Source: Nocardioides sp. NBC_00368
GTDB taxonomy: Bacteria; Actinomycetota; Actinomycetes; Propionibacteriales; Nocardioidaceae
DNA length: 64,000 nucleotides
Direction: 5' to 3'
Assembly: GCF_036090055.1 (NCBI RefSeq)
Contig: NZ_CP107970.1
Coordinates: forward strand, 4,547,001-4,611,000
Part shown: positions 50,675-57,816 of the stretch, piece after piece
How the letters are laid out: every line of letters starts with the position of its first letter
Numbering within the stretch: position 1 is the first letter of the stretch
Notes under the pieces: model-generated
The model's database searches: none
Seen by the model: only the letters and a program-made list of their open reading frames with translations
Told to the model about the DNA's origin: nothing
Program-made: the position numbers and the translations under genes

Positions 50675-51406
50675 GTGAAGGACGATCCGCTTGCCCGGTT
50701 GGTGTCGCTCGAAGGTGTGGCCTCCGGCTTCGCCGCAGCCCGTGACGGCATCGACGTGATGCTGCGTGACCGGGGACTGCGACGTACGTCCCCGGAGACC
50801 ACCGCCGAGTCGCTGCTGCGCGGTGCGCACGCGTCGGCCGTGCTGGAGGGGTCGTCCTCGTCCTTGGGCGAGGTCCGTGCCTCCGGCGGGGATGCGATCG
50901 CGCAGGACGCGGTGCGGCTCTCGACCGAGCTGCTCTCGCTGGTGCCGGTGGTGAAGCAGGCGCCGCTGCAGGCGTTCGCGCGAATCCACGCTCTCGCGGC
51001 GGGGGCGTCGTTGGAGGCCGAGGAGCTGGGGCGTCCGCGCTCGTCTGTGGCTGCCGAACGGTTGCGGCGTCTGTCCGACCTGCTGCTCGCACCGACGTCC
51101 GCGCCGGCGTTGGTCGTGGCGGCGTTCGCGCACGCCGATCTGGCGACGTCGGCGCCGTTCGCGTCCCACAACGGGCTGGTTGCGCGTGCCGCAGAGCGGC
51201 TCATCCTGGTCGCGCGCGGCGTGGACGAGAAGTCGCTCGTCGTGCCGGAGGCCGGCCATCTGGCGCTGCGGGCCGCCTACGAGTCCAACCTGCGCGGCTT
51301 CCGCGAGGGCGGCCAGGCCGGGGCGCACTCGTGGCTGCTCTATGCAGCCGAGGCGTACGCCGCCGGGGCCGAAGCCTCGCCGCTGCGCCTGGACGCGGCC
51401 GAGTAG
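50675..51406 (+). CDS. degenerate Fic-domain-like protein
   Basis: 243 residues, mostly alpha-helical and Ala-rich. Residues 50-60 read GAHASAVLEGS and fit the Fic inhibitory-helix motif [ST]xxxE[GN] (SAVLEG, Ser54 to Gly59). Residues 151-171, FAHADLATSAPFASHNGLVAR, line up with the Fic active-site HPFxxGNGRxAR but lack the catalytic His (APF) and the phosphate-binding Arg (HNGL). It is probably an inactive relative of Fic AMP-transferases, perhaps a scaffold or regulator. Members are often annotated loosely as oxidoreductase. It is close to the HAD-ssd-tad locus, divergent from the methyltransferase. Confidence 0.7.
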   Translation: MKDDPLARLVSLEGVASGFAAARDGIDVMLRDRGLRRTSPETTAESLLRGAHASAVLEGSSSSLGEVRASGGDAIAQDAVRLSTELLSLVPVVKQAPLQAFARIHALAAGASLEAEELGRPRSSVAAERLRRLSDLLLAPTSAPALVVAAFAHADLATSAPFASHNGLVARAAERLILVARGVDEKSLVVPEAGHLALRAAYESNLRGFREGGQAGAHSWLLYAAEAYAAGAEASPLRLDAAE

Positions 51407-51679
51407 CGGGGAAAACCGATGGTGGCACCCGGTGGGTTGTGAACACCGGATGCCACCGCGGACACGAGGCCTTCTGGTTACCAAGCGTGCAAGGTCTGGT
51501 CACTGCGTCGGGATTTCTCCCCGGCTACAGCACCCCATCAGATGGGTGGATCGCCGCGTGGGTGCCTGGCTCTCGTGTACGTCTTGTTACGACTCTGTTT
51601 CTACGCTGATCGGCGGCCATATTCAAGGCTGGAATTTCTGCAGGATGAGGAGGATCATGGCGCTCCTGCAGAATCGGCG

Positions 51680-52474
51680 TCAGGCGCCGAGGCGACGGCG
51701 CTTCGTGCCCGCCCAGATGACCCCGCCCGCGATCGCCACGGCGCCGCCGACGGCCAGCGCGGCCAGTGTCGGCGTGGACGGGGTGAGCACGCGGCTGCGC
51801 AGGGCGACCGGCTTGTTGAAGACCAGGATGTCCCAGCCGCGCTCCTTGGCGACCTTGCGGAGGTCCTTGTCGGGATTGACCGCGAAGGCGTGACCGACCT
51901 CCTCCAGCATGGGGGTGTCGGTGATCGAGTCGGAGTAGGCGTAGGACTGCTCCAGGTCGTAGCCGAAGCGCTCGGCCAGCTGCTGGACCGCGCGGGCCTT
52001 CTCCTCGCGGTAGGCGTAGAGCGCGATCTCGCCGGTGTAGCGGCCGTCCTCGATCTCCATCTGGGTGGCTACGACATGGTCGGCGCCGAGCATCGCGCCG
52101 ATCGGCTCGACCAGCTCGGTGCCGGAGGCGGAGACGATGATGACGTCGTGGCCCTGGGCGTGGTGCTGCTCGATGAGCTGCACGGCCTCCTCGTAGACGA
52201 GCGGGTCGACCACGTTGTGAAGGGTGTCGGCGACGATCTCCTTGACCGTCGCGACGTCCCACCCGGTGACCATCTCGGAGAGCGCCTTGCGCATCTTCTC
52301 CATCTGGTCGTGGTCGGCCCCTCCGACGACGTAGACGAACTGCGTGTAGGCCGAGCGGATCATGGCCGCTCGGGTGATCAGGCCGCCGGCCTGGAAGTGC
52401 TTGGAGAACGCAAGCGTGCTCGACCTCGCGATGATCGTCTTGTCGAGATCGAAGAACGCAGCGATGCGTGTCAT
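51680..52474 (-). CDS. HAD-IB family hydrolase with C-terminal membrane helix
   Basis: 264 residues. Motif I AAFFDLDKTIIARSS gives the nucleophile Asp9 and acid/base Asp11; motif II VIIVSASGTEL; motif III Lys in YREEKARAVQQL; motif IV YAYSDSITDTPMLEEVGHAF. This is the SerB-like IB subgroup (phosphoserine phosphatase or lysophosphatidic acid phosphatase type). The tail LAALAVGGAVAIAGGVIWAG followed by KRRR is a single membrane anchor. The gene is divergent from the ssd-tad operon; in many actinobacteria a homologue sits next to ssd, so the position is conserved, but a link to pilus assembly is not shown. Confidence 0.9.
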   Translation of the reverse strand: MTRIAAFFDLDKTIIARSSTLAFSKHFQAGGLITRAAMIRSAYTQFVYVVGGADHDQMEKMRKALSEMVTGWDVATVKEIVADTLHNVVDPLVYEEAVQLIEQHHAQGHDVIIVSASGTELVEPIGAMLGADHVVATQMEIEDGRYTGEIALYAYREEKARAVQQLAERFGYDLEQSYAYSDSITDTPMLEEVGHAFAVNPDKDLRKVAKERGWDILVFNKPVALRSRVLTPSTPTLAALAVGGAVAIAGGVIWAGTKRRRLGA

Positions 52475-52498
52475 GCGGACATGGTAGACGCCAACTGG

Positions 52499-52548
52499 GC
52501 GGGCCGATCACCATCCACAGGGCGGGTCCGGGACCGGGTTATCCACAG
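52499..52548. promoter_or_regulatory. Tad-locus regulatory element, copy 1 (DnaA-box-like pair)
   Basis: A 50-bp element with CCATCCACAG (52511) and TTATCCACAG (52539-52548), 28 bp apart, separated by GGGTCCGGGACCGGG. It ends 50 bp before the ssd start and is identical at 45 of 50 positions to 56429-56478. Confidence 0.75.
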
Positions 52549-52598
52549 GCCCCCGATTTTCGGGTGGAATCGTCGGTACCTCGGCGGATCCTGCTGCC

Positions 52599-53654
52599 AT
52601 GACCTCGGAACCTCTCGTCATCACCTCGGACTCGCTGCTGGCCGCTGAGGCGGCCCGTCTGGCCGCTGCCTCGGGCGTCACCGTCGAGGAGTGCACCGAC
52701 GCCGCCGGTGCCCTGCGCCGATGGCAACGACCACCACTGATCCTCGTCGGCGCCGATCTCCTGGTGGAGGTGGCGTCGTTGCGTCCGCCGAGGAGGGACG
52801 GGGTGTACGTCGTGGGTTGGGGCGCGACCGGTGAACCGCTGCTCCGGGCCGCCCTCGAAGTCGGCGCCGAGACGCTGTTGGAGCTGCCCTCGGCCGAGAC
52901 CGTGGTCGCCGGGTTGCTCGCCGACGTCGGCGACGGCGAGGGCGGCGACGGCATGGTCGTCGGCGTGCTGGCGGGATCGGGCGGGGCCGGGGCGACGACG
53001 TACGCCGCGGCCCTGGCCAGCATGGGAGCCGACCGTGGGTCGACCCTGCTGATCGACGCCGACCGGCTCGGGCCCGGTGCCGGACGAGTGCTCGGCCTCG
53101 ACGAGATGCCGGGGGTGACCTGGGGAGATCTCGGTCAGACCGCCGGGCGGCTGGGTGCCCGGGCGCTGCGCGAGGCGGTGCCGCACGTCGGGTCGCTGGG
53201 CCTGCTGGGCTGGCCGGGCGGCGACGTGGTGCCACCGAGGGCCGATGTCGTGCGCGAGGTGCTCGCCGCGGCTCGGCGAGGGCACGACCTGGTCGTCGTC
53301 GACCTGCCCCGGGAGTCGGATCCGGGGGCGGAGGCGCTGCTGAGCGGTTGCGACGTCGTCCTCGTCGTGGTCCGGGGCAACGTCACCGGGACGGCGTCCG
53401 CCGCGCGGCTGATCTCCCGGCTTCCGGAACGGGATCGGGTGCGGGTCGTCGTCCGCGGTCGCGCTGCCGAGCCGGAGGCGGTCGGGCGTGCGCTCGGCCT
53501 TCCCGTCATCGCCTCGATGGCTGACCAGCGCGGGCTCTCGGAGGCGATCGACCTTGGGCTCGGGCCGATCCGCTCCAAGCGGGCGCCGCTGGCTCGTGCG
53601 GCGGCCGAGGTGCTGGTGCGCTGCCGGCTTCGGAGCGGGGTGATGGCGGCATGA
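52599..53654 (+). CDS. ssd: Ssd/CpaE-like MinD-family ATPase of the Tad locus
   Basis: 351 residues. Residues 1-110 form a response-regulator-like receiver remnant (LVITSDSLLAAEAARLAAAS) without the phospho-Asp pocket. From ~120 a ParA/MinD-like domain: deviant Walker A VGVLAGSGGAGATTYAAAL (GxGGxGxTT, without the usual signature Lys), Walker A' LLIDADRLGPG and Walker B HDLVVVDLPRESDP. Ssd/CpaE proteins position or start assembly of Tad (Flp) pili, and in mycobacteria Ssd affects septum placement. First gene of the overlapping ssd-tadA-tadB-tadC operon. Confidence 0.88.
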   Translation: MTSEPLVITSDSLLAAEAARLAAASGVTVEECTDAAGALRRWQRPPLILVGADLLVEVASLRPPRRDGVYVVGWGATGEPLLRAALEVGAETLLELPSAETVVAGLLADVGDGEGGDGMVVGVLAGSGGAGATTYAAALASMGADRGSTLLIDADRLGPGAGRVLGLDEMPGVTWGDLGQTAGRLGARALREAVPHVGSLGLLGWPGGDVVPPRADVVREVLAAARRGHDLVVVDLPRESDPGAEALLSGCDVVLVVVRGNVTGTASAARLISRLPERDRVRVVVRGRAAEPEAVGRALGLPVIASMADQRGLSEAIDLGLGPIRSKRAPLARAAAEVLVRCRLRSGVMAA

Positions 53655-54826
53655 TCGGCGCCGTCGGGGCCGTCGACATCGCGCCCCAGGTCGTCGACCT
53701 GGTGCGCGACCACCTGGCGCGTACGCCGGGAGAGCTCACCCCGCACCGGGTCCAGGAGGCGCTCCGGGCCGAGGGGCGGATCGTCGGCGACGCGACGGTG
53801 CTCGGAGTCTTCGAGATGCTGCGTCGTGATGTGGTCGGGGCCGGGCCGTTGGAGCCGCTGCTGCGGCTGCCCGGAGTGACCGACGTCCTCGTCAACGGGC
53901 CCGACCAGGTCTTCATCGACCGTGGATCCGGCCTGGAGCACGCACCAGTGGCGTTTCCCGACGACGACGCGGTCCGGCGGCTGGCCCAGCGGCTGGCGGC
54001 CGGGGCAGGCCGCCGGCTCGACGACGCCTCGCCCTACGTCGACCTGCGGTTGAGCGACGGCAGCAGGTTCCACGCGGTGCTCGCGCCGCTGGCGCGACCG
54101 GGCACGGTGATCTCGCTACGAGTTCCGTCGGCGCGGGCGTTCACGCTCGACGAACTTGAGACCTCGGGGATGGTGGTCCCCTTCGTGGCGGATCTGCTGC
54201 GACGGCTGGTGCTGGCGCGCGCTGCCTTTCTCGTCTCCGGCGGCACGGGCACCGGGAAGACCACCTTGCTGGCGTCGCTGTTGTCGCTGGTGCCGGCGGA
54301 GGAGCGGCTGGTGCTCGTGGAGGATGCCTCCGAGCTGCGCCCGGACCATCCGCACGTGGTCGGTCTCGAGGCGCGCCCGGCCAACATCGAGGCCGCCGGC
54401 GCCGTCGAGCTCCATACGCTGGTCCGTCAGGCTCTCCGGATGCGGCCGGACCGGCTGGTCGTGGGCGAGGTGCGGGGTGCCGAGGTCGTCGACCTGCTCG
54501 CTGCGCTGAACACCGGGCACGAGGGCGGCTGCGGCACGCTGCACGCCAACTCAGCCGCCGACGTCCCGGCCCGGGTCGAGGCCCTGGCGCTCGCGGCCGG
54601 TCTCGGCCGGGACGCGGCACACAGCCAGTTCGCCTCCGGGGTGGACGTGGTCGTGCATCTGCGGCGGCGTGACGGTCGCCGGGCGTTGACCGAGATCGCT
54701 GTCCCGCTACGCGGCGCCGACGGGCTGGTCCGGATGGAGACCGCCTGCTCGGTGGCCGCCGACGGCGAGGTCGTTGCCGGGCCCGCCTCGAGCCGGCTGG
54801 AGTCGCTGTTGGGAGGGGACCGGTGA
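53651..54826 (+). CDS. tadA: TadA/CpaF-family secretion ATPase
   Basis: 391 residues. N-terminal domain with LEPLLRLPGVTDVLVNGPDQ (typical TadA/VirB11 segment), Walker A at 197-205 (GGTGTGKTT), Asp box LVLVEDASELRPDHPHVVGL, Walker B region MRPDRLVVGEVRGAEVVDLL and His box GCGTLHANSAADVPARVEAL. It powers extension of the Tad pilus and, as the only ATPase here, retraction as well. ATGA overlap with ssd and GTGA overlap with tadB. Confidence 0.94.
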   Translation: MIGAVGAVDIAPQVVDLVRDHLARTPGELTPHRVQEALRAEGRIVGDATVLGVFEMLRRDVVGAGPLEPLLRLPGVTDVLVNGPDQVFIDRGSGLEHAPVAFPDDDAVRRLAQRLAAGAGRRLDDASPYVDLRLSDGSRFHAVLAPLARPGTVISLRVPSARAFTLDELETSGMVVPFVADLLRRLVLARAAFLVSGGTGTGKTTLLASLLSLVPAEERLVLVEDASELRPDHPHVVGLEARPANIEAAGAVELHTLVRQALRMRPDRLVVGEVRGAEVVDLLAALNTGHEGGCGTLHANSAADVPARVEALALAAGLGRDAAHSQFASGVDVVVHLRRRDGRRALTEIAVPLRGADGLVRMETACSVAADGEVVAGPASSRLESLLGGDR

Positions 54827-55596
54827 GCGGGGTCGGTCTCGGGCTGGTCGCCTGCCTGGCAGGTGCTGCCGCAGCGCTGATGATCCGCCCGCGGGCCGTG
54901 GTCGGATCGCGGGCGTCTGCCCGGCGGGTGCCGCGGTGGTCGTTCCTCCTGGTCGCGGTCATCCCCATCGTCTTCCCGGGCAAGATGGTCGTCGCGGCTG
55001 TCTTGCTCGGGATCGCCACCTTCGGCGGCGTCGCGCTGTGGCGGCGCCGCCGCGAACGGATCGAGGCGGGACGTACGGCTGACCGCGTGGTCGAGGCCTG
55101 CGAGCAGATGGCCGCAGAGCTGGCCGCCGGACATCCGCCCGGACCGGCGCTGTCCCAGCTCGCGGCGGAGTGGCCGGTGATCGAGCCGGTCGCGGAGGCG
55201 CAGCGGATGGGTTCGGACGTTCCCGCCGCCTGGCGTGAGGTCGCCGAGGTGCCCGGGGCTGGTTCGCTCCGGGTCGTCGCCGCGGCCTGGCAGATCGCTC
55301 ACCAGACCGGAAGTGGTCTCGCGGATGCGCTCGACCGGGTCGCGCTCGATCTGCGCGCCGCGGCGGCCACCCAGCGGGTGGTCGACGGCGAGCTCGGGTC
55401 GGCCCGCTCCACCGCCCGTCTGATCGCCGGTCTGCCGGTAGCTGCCCTGGCGATGGGCAGCGGAGTCGGCGGTGACCCGCTGGCGTTCCTCTTCGGCTCG
55501 CCGGTGGGCCTGGCCTGTCTCGGTCTCGGACTGCTGCTCGGTTGGTTGGGCCTGTGGTGGATCGAGGGCATCGCGCGCGGGGTCGAGGCGAGATGA
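54823..55596 (+). CDS. tadB: TadB-like inner-membrane platform protein
   Basis: 257 residues from the overlapping GTG. Hydrophobic helices at the N-terminus (GLVACLAGAAAALMI; FLLVAVIPIVFPGKMVVAAV) and C-terminus (AGLPVAALAMGSGV; GLACLGLGLLLGWLGLWWI) flank a cytoplasmic T2SSF domain: LAAGHPPGPALSQLAAEWPV, VAEVPGAGSLRVVAAAWQIA and QTGSGLADALDRVALDLRAA. With TadC it forms the platform that couples TadA to pilin assembly. Confidence 0.88.
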   Translation: MSGVGLGLVACLAGAAAALMIRPRAVVGSRASARRVPRWSFLLVAVIPIVFPGKMVVAAVLLGIATFGGVALWRRRRERIEAGRTADRVVEACEQMAAELAAGHPPGPALSQLAAEWPVIEPVAEAQRMGSDVPAAWREVAEVPGAGSLRVVAAAWQIAHQTGSGLADALDRVALDLRAAAATQRVVDGELGSARSTARLIAGLPVAALAMGSGVGGDPLAFLFGSPVGLACLGLGLLLGWLGLWWIEGIARGVEAR

Positions 55597-56309
55597 GCAC
55601 CTGGGTCGTGGCCGTCGCGCTCGGGCTGGCAGCGGCGTTGCTGCCGGCACCGACCTCACCTCTTCCCGTACGTGTCGCGGTTCTCGAGGATCGTGGCGAT
55701 CCCGCGGGCTGGATGATGCGTTGGCGCCCGTTGCTCGCGCTGCTCACCGCCGGCGCCGTCTACACCTTCGTCGGGGGCGCCGTGGGTGCCGTGCTCGCCG
55801 CCCCGGCCGGGGTCGTCTGCTGGCTCGTCATCGGCCGCGTCGAACCCGCGGAGGTCCGGCGCGAGCGCGAGGCTGCCAAGGCCGATCTGCCCGCGTTGGT
55901 CCGTCTGCTCTCCGCTGCGCTGTCCTCCGGCGCGGCGCCTGCCGAGGCGTTGGTGGCGGTTGCGGCCGCGCTGCCCGGACCGGCTGCCGCCCGGCTCCTG
56001 CCGGCGGCATCCCGGCTCCATCTGGGAGCCGATCCGGAGAAGACCTGGCGCACCCTGGTGGACGATCCCGCGCTCGCGCCGCTGGGCCGGGCGCTGGCCC
56101 GGGCCCAGGCGACCGGTGCCCCGGTCGCCACGACGGTCGAACGTCTCGCCGACGACCTCACCAGAAACGCGCGCGCAGAGGTCGAGGACCGGGCTCGCTC
56201 GGTGGGTGTCAAGGCCGCCGTCCCGCTCGGCATCTGCCTCCTTCCCGCCTTCCTGCTGCTGGGCGTCGTCCCGGTCGTCGGCGGGCTTCTCTCCAACCTC
56301 GGCATCTGA
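55593..56309 (+). CDS. tadC: TadC-like inner-membrane platform protein
   Basis: 238 residues from ATG 55593, overlapping the tadB stop (ATGA). T2SSF pattern: LPALVRLLSAALSSGAAPAE, AQATGAPVATTVERLADDLT and the terminal VKAAVPLGICLLPAFLLLGV, with N-terminal helices TWVVAVALGLAAALLP and AGAVYTFVGGAVGAVLAAPA. Shorter than proteobacterial TadC, as usual in actinobacteria. Last gene of the first operon; a type A hairpin and a second copy of the tad regulatory element follow, so the pilin operon has its own promoter. Confidence 0.88.
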   Translation: MSTWVVAVALGLAAALLPAPTSPLPVRVAVLEDRGDPAGWMMRWRPLLALLTAGAVYTFVGGAVGAVLAAPAGVVCWLVIGRVEPAEVRREREAAKADLPALVRLLSAALSSGAAPAEALVAVAAALPGPAAARLLPAASRLHLGADPEKTWRTLVDDPALAPLGRALARAQATGAPVATTVERLADDLTRNARAEVEDRARSVGVKAAVPLGICLLPAFLLLGVVPVVGGLLSNLGI

Positions 56310-56316
56310 CCCATCG

Positions 56317-56400
56317 CCGAGGCGTCACCCGCGTCGGCCGAGGCGTCACCGACGTCGGTCGAGTTGGCATCCGACTGCCGACTCGACCGACGTACGTGAC
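56317..56400. repeat. structured intergenic repeat, type A copy 2
   Basis: Tandem GAGGCGTCACC units with CGTCGGCCGAG and CGTCGGTCGAG, then a hairpin with 25-base arms (56345-56369 and 56376-56400, three non-identical positions, loop TCCGAC). Aligns over about 90 bp with 25165-25244. Also the probable terminator of ssd-tadC. Confidence 0.7.
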
Positions 56401-56428
56401 GTCTCGCCGCTCCTGTTTGCCCTGATCA

Positions 56429-56478
56429 GCGGGCCGATTGCCATCCACAGGGTGGGTTCGGGACCGGGTTTTCCACAG
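56429..56478. promoter_or_regulatory. Tad-locus regulatory element, copy 2
   Basis: CCATCCACAG (56441) and TTTTCCACAG (56469-56478), again 28 bp apart, in a 50-bp block matching 52499-52548 at 45 positions. It ends 92 bp before the pilin start, with the palindromic GGCCGTACGGACGGCC between. Confidence 0.75.
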
Positions 56479-56570
56479 CCGGCGACAAGGTGGTCGCGAA
56501 TGTCGGTCGAGCGGGTCATTGTCGTCCGTGAACGGCCGTACGGACGGCCATCGATCAGAGGAGACCAACC

Positions 56571-56747
56571 ATGGCCAAGGCACATCTTCGTAAGAACGAG
56601 AAAGGGATCACGACGGCCGAATACGCCGTGGGCACGGCGGCCGGCGCGGGGCTCGCCGGCCTGCTCTACAAGCTGCTCACCGGTGGCTTCGGCAACGACC
56701 TGCTCAACCGGCTGTTCCAGCACGTGCTCAGCCTCCTCGGGATCTGA
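56571..56747 (+). CDS. DUF4244-type Flp pilin
   Basis: 58 residues: a basic leader MAKAHLRKNEKG, the prepilin-type junction KGITTAEYAVGTAAGAG (Gly before ITTAEYA, with Glu at position 5 of the mature protein, as in Flp pilins), the hydrophobic helix AGAGLAGLLYKLLTGG and an end NRLFQHVLSLLGI. GAGGAGA lies upstream. It should be cleaved after the Gly by a TadV-type peptidase, which is not in the window, and assemble into the pilus fibre. The next gene starts three bases after the stop. Confidence 0.88.
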   Translation: MAKAHLRKNEKGITTAEYAVGTAAGAGLAGLLYKLLTGGFGNDLLNRLFQHVLSLLGI

Positions 56748-56750
56748 GTC

Positions 56751-57134
56751 GTGGTCCGTGGGCAGCGCGGCGGGCGCAGCGAGCGGGGCGCAGCCACCGC
56801 CGAGCTGGTGATGGTCATCCCGCTCCTGGTGGCCGTGACCGTCGGCCTGGTGTGGCTGCTGTCGGTGGGGGCGGCGCAGATCCAGGTCGTCGACGCGGCC
56901 CGGGAGACCGCGCGTGCCGTCGCCCGAGGCGACGACAGCGGCTCTGCCGCCGCCCGCGGACGTCGGGTCGGGCCTGCGGGCACGCAGGTGACGGTGAGCG
57001 CAGGCGCGGAGGAGGTCGTTGCCTCGGCGCAGGCTCGGGTCACCGGACCCGGCGGGATCTTCAGCTGGATGCCGGGCGTGACCGTGCGCGGTGAGGCGGT
57101 CGCCGCAACCGAGGCGATCCAGGGGGAGCGGTGA
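56751..57134 (+). CDS. TadE-like pseudopilin
   Basis: 127 residues from GTG 56751. RGGRSERGAATAELVMVIPL is a TadE-type prepilin signal (Gly/Ala before TAELVM, with Glu at the mature +3/+5 region), followed by the helix LVMVIPLLVAVTVGLVWLLS and a small Ala/Gly/Val-rich periplasmic domain (DAARETARAVARGDDSGSAA). TadE-type minor pilins prime or cap the fibre. Only 3 bp after the pilin gene, and it overlaps the next start by four bases. Confidence 0.88.
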   Translation: MVRGQRGGRSERGAATAELVMVIPLLVAVTVGLVWLLSVGAAQIQVVDAARETARAVARGDDSGSAAARGRRVGPAGTQVTVSAGAEEVVASAQARVTGPGGIFSWMPGVTVRGEAVAATEAIQGER

Positions 57135-57502
57135 GCGCGATTCGCGCCGGGCAGGACGAACGCGGCTCGGCGGCGCCCTTCGCGGTCGGTGCGATCGGGC
57201 TGCTGCTCTTCCTCGGTGCGGCGCTGGGCGTGGTGGGCGCCGTCTTTGTCGCCCACCGCACGGCCCAGTCCGCAGCCGATCTGGCGGCGTTGGCGGGGGC
57301 CAACGCGCTCCAGATCTCCGAGGACGCGTGTGCGGCGGCATCGGCGGTCTCCGCCCGCAACGACGCGACCTTGGAGTCGTGTGAGATCGCGGGAGAGGAC
57401 GTCACCGTCACAGTGCGGGTCGAGGGACCGCGCTGGCTCGGCCAGCCGGGAGATCCGGTGGCCGAGGCGAGGGCCGGGCCGACCGAGACTCCGCCGGACT
57501 AG
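57131..57502 (+). CDS. TadG/Rv3654c-like minor pilin or helicase-associated secretion protein
   Basis: 123 residues, GTGA overlap with the TadE-like gene. ERGSAAPFAVGAIGLLLFLG begins a TadG-type membrane anchor (helix LLLFLGAALGVVGAVFVAHR), followed by TAQSAADLAALAGANALQ, the TadE/TadG hallmark, and a small Cys-containing domain (C at ~65 and ~83) that may form a disulfide. Homologous to the small secreted protein next to the Tad cluster and helicase in mycobacteria. It overlaps the convergent membrane-protein gene by four bases. Confidence 0.8.
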   Translation: MSAIRAGQDERGSAAPFAVGAIGLLLFLGAALGVVGAVFVAHRTAQSAADLAALAGANALQISEDACAAASAVSARNDATLESCEIAGEDVTVTVRVEGPRWLGQPGDPVAEARAGPTETPPD

Positions 57503-57801
57503 TTGTTTGCGTCGTCCTTCGACTCAGGCGTGACGTCCTGCAGCGACTTGGCCAGCTTCCGCATCTCGCGCTTCTCCTTCATGTTCCTCGCCTGGAGCTT
57601 GCCGCCCCATTTGGTGAGCCAGAGGCCGAATAGGAGGAGTACGCCGGCGACGAGGCCGATCACGAAGATCGTGGTCCCGCCGACCGGAAGACCGAGCAGA
57701 GTGGCGGTCGGATCCTCGAGGTCACCGTTGCCGGTGGTGAAGAGGCCGAGAACGATGAGAGCTGCTGCAACGACGATCAGCACGAGGCCCAAGATCAACA
57801 T
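57499..57801 (-). CDS. small two-helix membrane protein
   Basis: 100 residues. Helix LILGLVLIVVAAALIVLGLF, an extracytoplasmic loop (TTGNGDLEDPTATLLGLPVG), helix TTIFVIGLVAGVLLLFGLWL, then a charged, Lys-rich cytoplasmic tail (ARNMKEKREMRKLAKSLQ) predicted helical, ending PESKDDANN. Common in actinobacteria (LapA-like or unnamed), function unknown. Downstream of the helicase gene on the same strand, 15 bp apart. Confidence 0.82.
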   Translation of the reverse strand: MLILGLVLIVVAAALIVLGLFTTGNGDLEDPTATLLGLPVGGTTIFVIGLVAGVLLLFGLWLTKWGGKLQARNMKEKREMRKLAKSLQDVTPESKDDANN

Positions 57802-57816
57802 TTCCCCAGGGTAGGC

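Noticed and set aside
50675..51406. Active Fic AMP-transferase toxin
   Set aside because: The catalytic His and the Arg of HPFxxGNGR are absent, so transferase activity is not expected.
52499..52548. DnaA-box pair as a replication origin
   Set aside because: Only two boxes per element, no dnaA, dnaN, gyrB or parAB nearby, and the same element recurs at the pilin operon; a regulatory role is more likely.
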